Part shown: positions 31,301-41,562 of the stretch, piece by piece
How positions within the stretch are numbered: position 1 is the stretch's first letter
Layout of the letters: the number at the start of each line of letters is the position of its first letter
Assembly: GCA_000467715.1 (NCBI GenBank)
Contig: AJFK01000016.1
Location: forward strand, 124,001 to 188,000
Length of the DNA stretch: 64,000 nt
DNA from: Hysterium pulicare CBS 123377
Taxonomy: Eukaryota > Ascomycota > Dothideomycetes > Hysteriales > Hysteriaceae
Direction: 5' to 3'
Notes under the pieces: generated by a model
The model's input: only the letters and a program-made list of their open reading frames with translations
Databases searched by the model: none
What the model was told of the DNA's origin: nothing
Made by a program: the position numbers and the translations under genes

Positions 31301-33130
31301 CTTCAAACTAGCAAGAATTGAGATTGGATGTGTGTGATGATGATGAAAGTATCGTGTAGGCGATCCGCAGCAATCTTGATGGAGGCTTAGATACCTAGGT
31401 ACCTTTTTTTTGTACATCGGGCGGTGAAGTTTATGATGGATTAAGGAGCTTTTGCTACGCGAAGCTACAACGCTCCAATCAGACCTCCCTAGCGATGCCT
31501 GTTCCACTCCCATCCACCGCTTCAACGTCCGCTTCACCCCAAGACTCTCCATAATGCTTCTTGCGTTTGTGCCAGACCAACGCATATCTGCTTCATAGGT
31601 TGCACACCGAATCCTCCGTACAGCCGTCTTGCAATTCACAAGGCTATTGTCGTGACTCGTCTCACCCTTTCGTTTGGCCCCCACACGGTCAGATTCGGTG
31701 AAGGCGATTATCACCAATATCCTCAAACAGTGCGCTTTCTACCAAGAAATCGTCATATCCCCGGCGCAGAAGCCCAAACTTCAATGCACTACCAATCGAA
31801 AGCCCCCAGAACCCAGTGAATGCGATGTTCTGCTCGTAACCGACGCGCTTTTACCGCAACTGTCTGTGCCGCTCGTATGGTGCAGATAGGATGCTAGCCC
31901 AGTTATGAAGCTTGAACAATGGAAGCAGAAAGTACCGACGGCTGAAGCACTGCCTCCCCTCAACTTGAGTCTTCCAAAAGTTGACCCTTCGGCATTTCAT
32001 TATCAACGTACTGCCTTCAGCCAATAATGTTGCTGCCTCAGCCGTCTGAGTCGCATGGGTCTCGGGGCTGAAGGCGTGAAGTGAGCGACAGGGTCATGTC
32101 ATCGCGGCCCTCCCGAACTAACCTTGCCAGACCAACGGTAACGAGACGATGCAGGTACTTAGACTGGCTCCAAATCTCATGTACGCGGTGACGGATGGCT
32201 TCTCCTAAGCTTGAAAAGGACCAATGGATTTCAGCACCTCCGTGGTGGGTACTAGGCTGACTATAAGCCCTACAAGGCTGCCACAGAAGCATACCTAGCA
32301 TGCTTTTTATCCTCGGCGCGGATCTGCTGGCCGGTGTATCTTGTAATAGACCAGAACGTCATTGCGTCTCTGACTGCGGATTGGCTCAGCGGGAGAACCG
32401 AGCTGGTCTTTGCCGGCTTGTCGCTCGTTCAAACTTTCCCAGAGCATCTCTTCAATCTCTAATACCTCTGGATCTCTTGGTCGATGCCTAAAGCCGTTGT
32501 TGACTATTACCCGTTGTCCGTTCGCGTGCTAGTTCACTCGTGGTTGGGAGTAAAACTCCTATCCAATCATGGACCTAGTAACCCCAGAAAGCCTCGATTC
32601 CACAGTGGTTCGAGTCAATCCTGTCTATCTGTATCATCGCCGGGTCCGATATCTGGGACGGACCGTCGCCCACTTTAGGTCAGTCAAGAACCCTATTCCA
32701 TCACACCACAGTATGAATATGTCAACATCCCTTTCCTCGGACTCACCCCTTCCACACTCCGCTCTTTAGCAGCTTTTGCTACTTTCGTTGGTTGATTCTA
32801 CAAGCCCAGTCGACTGTTGAATCAGTCAACCTTTAGGCATCAAGCTTTGCCCAGCTGAATGCCAAAACTTTACAGCCCTTTGTCGCATTCAGGAGCCATT
32901 TTCTAAACCTGGTCAGGAGCCGGTTCTCTACACCCAAGAAATGAGGCAGCCGTGACTCCTCACACACTCCCTATACAAAAGTTAATCAGGATCCATTGTC
33001 TTCCATGAGAGCTTCACACAAATTCGGAACAAGTACAACCCATCAATCCACGAAAACGACTCTTCCACCTCATCTACCACCAAGTGATTTGTATCACTGT
33101 TGCCAACCTTCCATCACTAAGGGCCGGATC
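28319..33130. other. 4.8 kb gene-free stretch
   Basis: No ORF of convincing protein character on either strand. The longer ones (31166-31726 minus, 30430-30702 minus) lack family features. One short region near 28890-29060 keeps a decayed coding pattern related to DNA near 37.6 kb (listed separately). The remainder may be old, mutated repeat DNA, but I could not recognise a family. The last 600 bases should include the promoter of the gene at 33131. Confidence 0.5.
28890..29060 (+). pseudogene. decayed coding fragment A, related to fragment B near 37.6 kb
   Basis: In one plus-strand frame the DNA reads RWIRLEDRITMVKQCVRTAR, then RVMRR, and goes on to HPLCVLWRM. This aligns in the same frame with fragment B (KHIALAKQCTCTGRRVNTAV, HPVVSILRP). 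Shared DNA words include GATACGCCTC and CAAACAGTGT. No intact gene surrounds it. It looks like a worn remnant of a dispersed coding sequence of unknown family. The limits are approximate. Confidence 0.4.
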
Positions 33131-33768
33131 ATGTCGCAGAGCCAGCAAAGCAGTGGGCAACAGTCAAGGGGAAGGGCAGAGTCATCAAGACCAAGCCGTG
33201 ATTCATCGAGGTCGAAAGAAGATGAATGGTCAGATGTCAAGGACCCCAACGAAAGGCGGAAAATACAGAATAAGTTGGCACAACGAAGATTTCGTGAGTA
33301 GTCAATCATCCCAACCAGGACCTCAACATGCGCATTGTTGAAGATTAACATCTGCGTAGGAGACAAAGTCAGAGAACAGAAAGAGGAGACAGAGAGAGAA
33401 GCAGAAAACCAACGACGTGCAGCAGGCTCCTACGTTTCTCCCGAGCCTGGAGAAATTGACACCGGACGTGATCTTTCCGGATTGCCCTGGGGAGGGATCT
33501 CAATGAGGCACATTGTTGAGTCTGGCAAAACAAAGGAGCAAAATTCGCAGCGAAGTTCTCGGGAGAACTCTGTGTATGCCGCTGCTTCACGGACTGGAGG
33601 AAGCTCGCGGTAAGCAGCCCTGCTCTGTGAGTTGGTCCTTTGTGTTGTATGTCTCACTGTTGACTTACGCCTTACAGACTCGGTTTGCGCCTTACGGATC
33701 ATTTCGCTCGAGGGTACCCAGCTTGGAGGTACTTTCCTTACCGTCATCCAGGTTGGGGCACGAGATGA
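33131..33768 (+). CDS. small bZIP-like basic-region protein
   Basis: Three exons are proposed (33131-33293, 33360-33609, 33678-33768), joining in frame to about 167 residues from MSQSQQSSGQQSRGRAESSR. Residues about 38-62 form a fungal bZIP basic region: NERRKIQNKLAQRRFRDKVR, with the N-x7-R type spacing, followed by a charged helix (EQKEETEREAENQRR) that lacks a leucine heptad. Then come SGLPWGGISMRHIVESGKTK and YAAASRTGGSSR. If the last intron (GTAAGC...TTACAG) is not spliced, the protein ends at the TAA right after SSR (134 residues). If it is, 33 residues ending PYRHPGWGTR are added. The frame is open upstream to 32996, but MSQSQQ is the natural start. Likely nuclear; dimerisation is uncertain. 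Confidence 0.8.
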
Positions 33769-35116
33769 TCGACACGATTCTTTTACGCAAGCGCTTAATA
33801 TTCATCAAAAGTTTCCCCCATGGTGCAGGATGCCATGATGATCTGAGACGTAGTTTGATGCATTTTGGGAAACATTAACGGGTTTTACGCGGTCATGACA
33901 TTGTAGAAGCGGCGGCTATGAGGGCAGAGCGTGCTGGCAGCTCATAATACTTTCAATTTTGGCATTATATCTCACCAGCCTCCCTTCGCCACATATGAAC
34001 TGGCGAATAGACAATTTCTAATCATTCTTCTTCAAACACGTTCTAAATTTGAAAATTATTCAATGCTTTCATCATGTTCTCGAGGGCTAGGCTTCCAGCG
34101 AGGCATTTTTGAGGATTATAGACTGACAGTTTCAAGAAGAGCCAACGTAGCCTTCTCTTTGATTTCCTTAAGGTGTTAGAGGTGCCGATTGAATGGCTAC
34201 AAATTTCCCAAGAAGAAACGGGGTTCATTGATATGGGGCAGTGAGGGGCGAAAAGTGATTACCAACCTTGTGCTTGGTGCTGAAAGAGACAAAACTCTCT
34301 GCTAACGGCACTCCTCTTCAAAGTCAGCCTCGCGATATCGAACGCTTCTATATAATTCCTCAACCCCACGAGATGGCGCTGTGCCAGCGGACCAAATAAG
34401 TATAAATTTAGGTTTCTATGGCGGAGCAATTGGCTGTGTTGTGGCGGTAGCCCGATCTCGCTTCCTCCTAATGCGGAATAGTTCAAGCGGACATCACCTC
34501 TTCCCGCTCCCTCCGACTTCTCAACTCCACCGCTACATCCACTTACTGACACCCTATTTCGCCCCGAATCCGCTCTTCATAGGATGCGGCGTTTGTTAAA
34601 CATGTTGTTTGACAATCTTCAAAGCGTTTGTCGAAGCGTGTGCGGTGGGCTTTCTCCTGCGCCGCGGCTACCATTCTCCCGATGCCTGTTCTGGTTCTCA
34701 CCGATCAAGAACACTAGGCTACACACTCTTTTGTTAATTTAGACGAACTACAGCCTATTGATTGATTGAATTTTAGTGTGAATTCATGGAAATGGAAAAG
34801 TCGGATTGTTATTATGACGTTGAGCGCTGTCACTAATCCAGCAGCCTTTGTCCGTCCGCAAGCATCTTCGTCCGCCGCAAAGCATAGATGCTGGGAACCA
34901 TGCCACCATTCCACTGAACAGTCTGGACACCGTATTAACAGCCACCTCTCATAGAAAATCCTACTTGCGGCGTAAAAAAAATGCTGCGTTAAGCGCCCTT
35001 TAGGCTGACAATGCTCGATTTCCTGATTCACCTTGTCGATTTGCGGCGCGACTTGGAGTTATATAGAAACTTCCTTCTTGACGTTTGGTTAGATAGACGC
35101 CAAACGACACCTCCCC
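33769..35116. other. intergenic
   Basis: A 1.35 kb gap between two plus-strand genes. Short ORFs on both strands lack domain-like sequence. No repeat or RNA gene was recognised. Confidence 0.45.
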
Positions 35117-36484
35117 ATGTCCGCTGAAGCATTCGAAAAGCTCACCCTCGAGGCCAGGGAAATGGTAACAACACGTGCTGGCGCTGCGAGGGCACCACAC
35201 GTTATCGAATCCTCCAATTCAGATCTAAAATACAACGTTGACGACCTCGATAACGAAGCCCGCAAGCGTGCTGAGATAGCATTCGGTGACAATGCAATCA
35301 AGATGAAGTACTGCATGCAATCCGCCGCGAATCAAGACGAGTACATATTCCACATCGACGACGAGATTACTGTTGGCATTGGTGGCCGTCGTTTCCCTGA
35401 ACCAAAGTGCAACTGCGGAGCGAATGATGGAGGCCTTGCTTGTAAGGTGAGCTTTTTCTCTTTGAGGGTGCAACAATATGTTCAATCAACTGACTGGATC
35501 TGGAAGCATATTTTCTGGCTCGAGGATCAGCTTACCACCGGGGCACCGCCGCAGTTCCGGTCGAACGTCCTGCGGTTGAAACCAGATGGCTCTACTGTGC
35601 ATGACATGCAACCCTCGGAAATGATTAGCAAGATATCGTTAGAGAGAATCGCAGAAGGATTGGAGTGGGTACTCCACGATGGGTCTGAATTCGAAGACGA
35701 TGACGCTGAAGAGCAGATCACCGAGATGCTCTCTGCTTTTGAGCCTTCTGGAGCATTCCCCGCAGAATTTAAGGCTATGTCCGAGACTAGCCCTATAAAC
35801 GAACGAAGCCGAAAGTACAAAGAATTCGCGGACATGATCACCAACTATGCTACTCGGAATCTTGGGCTGGTCACCCAGCTCAAGGACATCATTGATTCGA
35901 CATTCCTAGCACACACTTATATCGACAAAGTCAACGACAGGATCCGACGCGCTTTCCAAGCCTTGGACGAATATATCCTTCATGGCCCAAAAGATGATCC
36001 AGCCGAAGCATGCAACGTTGTCACTTGCGCTGAAAGGTTGAAAGATCTAGTGAGCATGATTACGGAGTTCTATGAACAGCAAGTGAAAGATGATCCAGGC
36101 TCAAGAGAGGTCGCAATTCGCGTTGCTGCATCCTTGATTGCAATCCTTGAAGGCGTCACCGACAGGAGCCGCAATGCGTTTGAGGGCAATACATGGGGTG
36201 GTGCGATACCGGCAGACCCAGCTGAGAACAATCTTTTCGTCTGCCTCATTGGTGCACCAGCGGATGACGACGGGCTTTTCGTACTGGACGAGCTAAGTGG
36301 ATTTGGACAAGACAACTTGCTACGCACGAACTGGGAGGCTTTATCCAGGGTCGGGGAGAAGCTGAGTCGAAATGGCGGTGCGCCTTCAAGATTCATGAGC
36401 GACTTCCGGAGACTCACCTCAGACAGCAGGAAGAGGTCTTACCCTGAGGCTGGGGGGAGCAGTGCCAAGAGACCGATGAAGTGA
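35117..36484 (+). CDS. SWIM-type zinc finger protein
   Basis: The frame is open for 455 codons, but it contains a likely 60-nt intron (35447-35506: GTGAGC, CTGAC branch-like, GGAAG) that is a multiple of three and free of stops. Spliced, the protein has 435 residues and reads PEPKCNCGANDGGLACKHIF then WLEDQL, a C-x-C-x8-C-x-H SWIM zinc finger at about residues 99-112. Unspliced, the final His is displaced by 20 residues. The N-terminal 95 residues include RKRAEIAFGDNAIKMKYCMQ and a strand-rich IFHIDDEITVGIGGRRFPE. The C-terminal 320 residues are mostly helical, with no membrane segment, ending in a basic KRSYPEAGGSSAKRPMK that could be a nuclear signal. SWIM fingers bind DNA or protein partners; the specific role here is unknown. 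Confidence 0.85.
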   Translation: MSAEAFEKLTLEAREMVTTRAGAARAPHVIESSNSDLKYNVDDLDNEARKRAEIAFGDNAIKMKYCMQSAANQDEYIFHIDDEITVGIGGRRFPEPKCNCGANDGGLACKVSFFSLRVQQYVQSTDWIWKHIFWLEDQLTTGAPPQFRSNVLRLKPDGSTVHDMQPSEMISKISLERIAEGLEWVLHDGSEFEDDDAEEQITEMLSAFEPSGAFPAEFKAMSETSPINERSRKYKEFADMITNYATRNLGLVTQLKDIIDSTFLAHTYIDKVNDRIRRAFQALDEYILHGPKDDPAEACNVVTCAERLKDLVSMITEFYEQQVKDDPGSREVAIRVAASLIAILEGVTDRSRNAFEGNTWGGAIPADPAENNLFVCLIGAPADDDGLFVLDELSGFGQDNLLRTNWEALSRVGEKLSRNGGAPSRFMSDFRRLTSDSRKRSYPEAGGSSAKRPMK

Positions 36485-38748
36485 AGGCTTGCTGTATGTA
36501 TGCGGTTGATTGTCTAATTTGCTGAATCAGGTCGATACCAAGGTGGATTTCGTGTTCCATGTCCAGGCGGTGTTCTGAATACCTTTCTGCGTTACAGACA
36601 CTCTTTTTACTCTCTTTCTTGTCAATCGCTCTGGTGCATCCTGACTGGTCTCAGATGCATTCCCCTGTTGGCTCCCCTGTATTTCTTATTTCCTTAAGCC
36701 CTACCTTCATTCTATTTCCTTATCTTGTTAGATTATACATTACCTAGAATAGAATCAAATCAGGTATTTGTCATAAACTGATATTGAACAACACGCTATC
36801 GTGTAGTAAATGGCACCACGTACAAGGAGAAGGAGCGGAAAAGCAGACTGGTGCACAGCTCAAACCAGCTCCGGAAACCAACGACGGCAGCGAGAGCAGG
36901 AGGCCGTACCCAGAAGACTCCAATCTAGATTTCTTGTCTGTTGCTTAATGGATTTAGATTATTATTGTAAAATGAGACTTATGAAACAGGCTATTGACCA
37001 CTTAGCATATGGTATGACTGAGACATGTCTCTGAGCTGAGACTTCCATGCTGATGGATAATTCCATGGTTCTGGAGAGGCATCGAGATCCTCTCCATCGG
37101 AAGTACTCGCGATGACCACGTTTGGAAGCAACGACAGGTTCGAGCGTGTATGTCACACACTAAGACCGTATGCTCTCGGACTAGCCAGGTAGGCATGTTG
37201 CACACGAGCGGCAAGAAGAAACAAAAAGCCTGTTAGATTGTGCAGGTAACCAGGCAACTGGCAACGTTATCTCTTGTCGCACCCGGGGAGCTCTTGTCTT
37301 CGTTTGCACGACGTCCGAATGCAGCAGTAAGGTTGCTGGCGGCTGCCCCAGCCGTGCCAATGCCAGCTGGAGCCAATGATGTGGTCCGGAGTCTAGCTGC
37401 ACTCCTTGAACCCTTAGTATGCTGCATTTGGGATAGATTAGGCCCGAGCTGATGGTTACGTTTGTGAAGACTCTAGGAATGACTCTAGTAGTGTTCTTAA
37501 CTGAAAGGGCGCACAATGGGCGTTTTCTGGGCTGGGAGCATTACTTTTTCTATATATCCAATAACAGGAGGCGGTATTAACGGCAACCCTGACGTTCACT
37601 GAGGGCGAGATACGCCTCTAGAAGCACATCGCTCTGGCCAAACAGTGTACGTGCACAGGTAGAAGAGTTAACACGGCGGTTATTCGCAGCTTAGAATCTA
37701 ATAAGGTGTTACACCCAGTTGTGAGTATACTAAGGCCGCGGAGACGTTTAAGCAGCTTGTTGCCAAAGATAGCAGAGGATGATGCCACTATCTCCCCCTG
37801 TCTGCATGTGCTTACAAAAGCAAGTACAGTATCAAAAAGCATTTCTCTATTCCACGGCCAACGTGTGCGATACTTGACTAAGCTGAATGAAGTGCCTGAG
37901 TGGCAAGATGCACAATCCCAGCGTGCAGTTTTGACTTATACCAGGATAAGGCGATGATCAACAGTCGAACAGCTGAGTCTTGGTGGTGTTGTTGTAGCGC
38001 ATTCGGACCCAAAGAAGCAATGCGGGGGAGACTGTGAATGGTCGCTGTGGTGCGCTGGTGTCGGCTAGGCTTCAGTTGCCTTCCCCAAGCTCGAATGGCG
38101 TTAGGATGGTACGAAGTGTGTATGGTCACTCTCGTTACCTAGGTAGGTAAGCTGCAAGATAATCTTCTACCATTACAGCGCGATGATGTCCATGCCTGTC
38201 CAAAGCCGGCCCTTCTTTATTGAAGAATGCGGGGAAGGCGTCTAGCCCCTTCGAGCGTTAGGCCACGCCGAACTTCCATGGTTGGACCAAACAAGACATG
38301 ATGCTCGGACTTCAGCAGCGGACGGGCCACACGTAATCCCATCTCTCCTGCGCATCGACCCTTCCATATTGCTTCCATTATTCCTCCCCTTCTCCCTTCT
38401 GCGCCTTCCATTCCCCGTTACATATCCTCACCGACCCAATTTGCTCTCAATTACCCCCTTGTCTTGTACCTTGTGCTCTTGAAACCACGCGACTGGCCAA
38501 TCACGCCATCATCCCACCACAACCTCTGACGTACCGTCACGCTTAGGCATGTAAGTAGTAGCTTATTTCGAACAATCACCGTGTCCGAGCGCCGACCACT
38601 ACCCCCATATACCACCCGCCGCCACCTCGACACACTTTACTTCACTCACTCATTTGCACACCGCACGACTCCAATCCCACGCTCACAGTCTCAGCATCAC
38701 ACCACTCCCACCGACAACTCGTTGACCGACGACCCAGCGTCAGCCACA
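36485..38748. other. intergenic, contains a decayed coding remnant
   Basis: A 2.3 kb gap between two plus-strand genes. The part at 37240-37957 retains protein-like frames (listed separately as fragment B). The final 500 bases are C-rich and pyrimidine-rich and form the likely promoter and leader of the gene at 38749, whose frame is open from 38581. Confidence 0.45.
37560..37957 (+). pseudogene. decayed coding fragment B, related to fragment A near 28.9 kb
   Basis: A plus-strand frame reads KHIALAKQCTCTGRRVNTAV, then IRSLESNKVLHPVVSILRPR, and on to KIAEDDATISPCLHVLTKAS and KLNEVPEWQDAQSQRAVLTY. The first half is colinear with fragment A at about 28890-29060. It is not intact. The family is unknown; the presence of two diverged copies suggests a repeated gene or element now worn down. 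Confidence 0.4.
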
Positions 38749-39648
38749 ATGTCCTCCGATCGAAACTCCCCTCCTCTCCCCTCCCCAGGTGCTACTCAGA
38801 GACGCCGAGCGTCAGTTACAGGACAGACGTTCCAGGACCTCTTCGGTCGTAACAATAGCATGAGTGGAGCACAGAACACTACTTCAGCCTACCCAGGCCC
38901 AATTACGACGGCCGCCGTGAACGCACAGCGACGCCGCCTGTCCCTCACCACAATCGGCCTTTCAGGCTCCCCGAACCAGACCTCACCCTTCAATGCTGCT
39001 CGGCCGCGCACCGAGAGTCTCTCGAGTGTCAATTCCGGCTCGGTAGATGAGAGTCCTTTCGAGGATGATCCGCCGACATCCGCTTCGAACGGCAGCAGCA
39101 ACCCCACCACACCATTCGGTAGACGGTTGAGTTTTGGAGCCCGTGCGCTCAGAGATGTGAGGGCGAGCAATGGGAACATTGGGAATTCCAATGGTAGACC
39201 TTCCGTCAATAAAGCCTCCTCTCCCCCGACTGTTAGAGGTCGAGGTCTGTCTTCATCCTCGTCCGCGTTCCCACCCCCATTGCCGATTCTAGTTGTGCCT
39301 GCGTTTCATTCTGCGTCTGCTTCCGAGTCTTCAGTCTCGCGTGCATCTGCGTCTGTGCATGGTCTTTCAGAGCATTTCAAACATCACCCATCAGACGAGT
39401 TAGATCAACGTGAACTGACGACTTTACTCTTTCATACAGGCGAAGGCTTCAACTTTGCGGACAATCTCCGCTCCCGTGCCGAACGCACCTCCGTGTCGGG
39501 GGCAACCCCTATGGGTAACCCACCACCTCACCAGCGTGCTAAGAGTGTCACGGTCATGGAGCCTCCCGCCCGGGAAATGCCCAAGACGGTCAAGATGCCC
39601 GATGCCTACCAGGAGCGGATCCTGAAAGGAGACTTTTACATGGATTAG
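38749..39648 (+). CDS. conserved Ser-rich protein of unknown function
   Basis: The start is MSSDRNSPPLPSPGATQRRR at 38749; the frame is open upstream from 38581 but low in protein character. A likely 195-nt intron (39245-39439: GTCTGT...CATACAG) is a multiple of three and stop-free. Spliced, the protein has 234 residues and joins SSPPTVRGRGEGFNFADNLR, a smooth fungal-type sequence. Unspliced it gains 65 residues of Ser/Pro/His-rich text. The N-terminal part is Ser/Thr/Pro-rich with RRRASVTG, RRRLSLTT and RRLSFG sites, good PKA/AGC-kinase targets. The C-terminus (PKTVKMPDAYQERILKGDFY MD) looks most conserved. No catalytic domain or membrane segment. It is probably a phosphorylated regulator, but that is inference from composition. 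Confidence 0.82.
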   Translation: MSSDRNSPPLPSPGATQRRRASVTGQTFQDLFGRNNSMSGAQNTTSAYPGPITTAAVNAQRRRLSLTTIGLSGSPNQTSPFNAARPRTESLSSVNSGSVDESPFEDDPPTSASNGSSNPTTPFGRRLSFGARALRDVRASNGNIGNSNGRPSVNKASSPPTVRGRGLSSSSSAFPPPLPILVVPAFHSASASESSVSRASASVHGLSEHFKHHPSDELDQRELTTLLFHTGEGFNFADNLRSRAERTSVSGATPMGNPPPHQRAKSVTVMEPPAREMPKTVKMPDAYQERILKGDFYMD

Positions 39649-41562
39649 TGAGACTCGATGCCACCCGTGGTACTCTCGTTTTCAATATTCATGTATTAAC
39701 AGACTTTTCAACAACACGGTGTTTGCTATCGACTATGTCTCAGATTACTCGACGTCATGCTTTTGGGTCCATGGAAAACGGTCCGACAACAATTCAGAAA
39801 TATTCAGGATAGGAGCCCAAAGTGTTTCAATTTTGCTTTTCAACAAGAAATTCATCGATGTACGGGGCGGACAGACCGCTTGAATGATTGTGTTACCGGT
39901 TCATCGCATACCGGAAATATTCGGGTTCGGACTTTCACCGGCTTGGGGATCTTTGGCCTTCATCGGAGTTAAGGACTTTTACTTCCAACATTTTGACGAC
40001 CCGGAAGTGTGCGTCCGCCAGTAAGAAGATCGACTTTGGACGGATGTTGAGAAAGGGGACGCTGGTCCGTTCGCTTTTAGTCCTTTATCTACGGCTGACT
40101 TCATGACTTTCCCTGAATCACTTCTATTGGGTATTTCCCACCGGAATCCGGACTCCGGAATCGGACGTGCGACTTTTTGTTAACTTCTCACCTGTCGTTG
40201 AATGTTTTCGTAACCGACCGAGAACCGGAGTGTGAGGGCGTTCGTGGGTGGCAGTGTTTCATTTAATGGATGATGATCCCTCGAGGAGACCAAAGCATCG
40301 GGATCCTTGTGATTTTTCTTTTCAATTATCCTTGTGACGATGGTTTGCGGTTGACAGATTTATATCAGACTGGCTAGTCAAGAGTTCGTGTTATGTTTTG
40401 GGAGCAGAGCTACGGGCGAATAGCTTATGGGAAATATCTGATAGCAAGTAGTGAAATCGATATCGGAGTTGATGAATGGCCATGTCCTATCAACATTGCA
40501 GCTGTTCTCGGACTCTATCGCACTAGCTGTGTATGCTCCTCTTCTGTCGCCAGTTACTTCGGAGGGATTTTCAGGGCTCACACATCTAATCTCAGCGTAT
40601 GACCTGCATAACAATCACTGTTGGCGTCGCTGCATACGCTCAAATACTCTTCATATATTGAAGATAATTCCATTGGCATTTTGCTAAACACATCTAAAAC
40701 CTCTACTCCCTTGATCCAAAGTCCAACCTAATACTCACCCCCTCTGCCTTGAATACCTTAATGTCGCAAACCCCTTACTTCAACTCCCCTAACTTATAGA
40801 ATTGACTTTCTTGATCGGATGTCCATCCTATCCGAGCTCTGCTATATAAGATGAAAGGCGGTGCGCTATGGAAGAGAAGTCTATCTGGGCTTTATTAAGC
40901 GGATTAAAATAATAATACGTGTGCGAGCGTATACAGATTAACCTTTTAGTCTAGACATTAAGTAGTAGTAGAGTAGAAATAGCATTATAGAAATCTTTAA
41001 TTTTAGAGAGAGATATAGATCTAGAGTTCTAGAAAAAGGATTGAGTACGGTTAGGTTAAGTGACATGGACGGAGGTTCCTACTCGATACATAGTTGATTC
41101 ATTCAATCATAGCGAGTGAGGATTTTCTATATATGTATAACACCGGTCTGCATTACCTAGTCTCGGAGATATCCATGTATCACGGTTTTCGAAAGTAAAT
41201 CTGGTAGACTAGACGTGGTGATGGAAGTCGAATTTACTATCTCCTTCCTCTCGGATCTCCACCTCGGATCTCCGCTATTCAGATGCTACCATACGGGACC
41301 GATACAAAGTTAGACGAGATTATCTACATGCTTCTTTACATTATTCCATTCCCTCAAAATAGCGAATATCCCGTCCCTACCCCGGGAAGTGCCCTTTTAA
41401 AATCGAACTGTATGCTCCAGAAACGCCTGGCCCACCATCAAAGATGCTGAAAATGCAAAGTAGAAAGAGAAAAAAAGATGCAACTAATTATCCTAAATAA
41501 CATAGCATAACATATCCTCCTAATAAATCCCACCCCCTTGACCCCAAGAGGTAGTCATCCTA
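39649..41562. other. intergenic, convergent genes, contains MITE copy 4
   Basis: A 1.9 kb gap between convergent genes. The part at 39690-40260 has recurrent GACTTT and CGGA/TCCG words. The part at 40900-41060 is AT-rich and holds a MITE-like relic (listed separately). There is no coding pattern and no RNA gene was recognised. Confidence 0.45.
40932..41053. mobile_element. MITE-like element, copy 4 (degraded, about 122 bp)
   Basis: The right end, reverse-complemented, reads TAACCGTACTCAATCCTTTT then TCTAGAACTCTAGAT. That matches the left end of copy 1 (CCCTTTTTCTGGAAGTCTAG then AT) at about 18 of 22 central positions. The left end (TACAGATTAACCTTTTAGTC then TAGA) is a shortened inverted match. 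The interior is AT-rich. Length and layout agree with copies 1 and 2. The limits are approximate. Confidence 0.5.

Noticed and set aside
31166-31726. 186-codon minus-strand ORF in the gene-free stretch
   Set aside because: No recognisable motif, overlaps several other ORFs, and no splice or start context supports it.
32350-32460. Possible tRNA (TGGCTCAGCGGG followed by GTTCAAAC)
   Set aside because: The acceptor stem does not pair and arm spacing is wrong.
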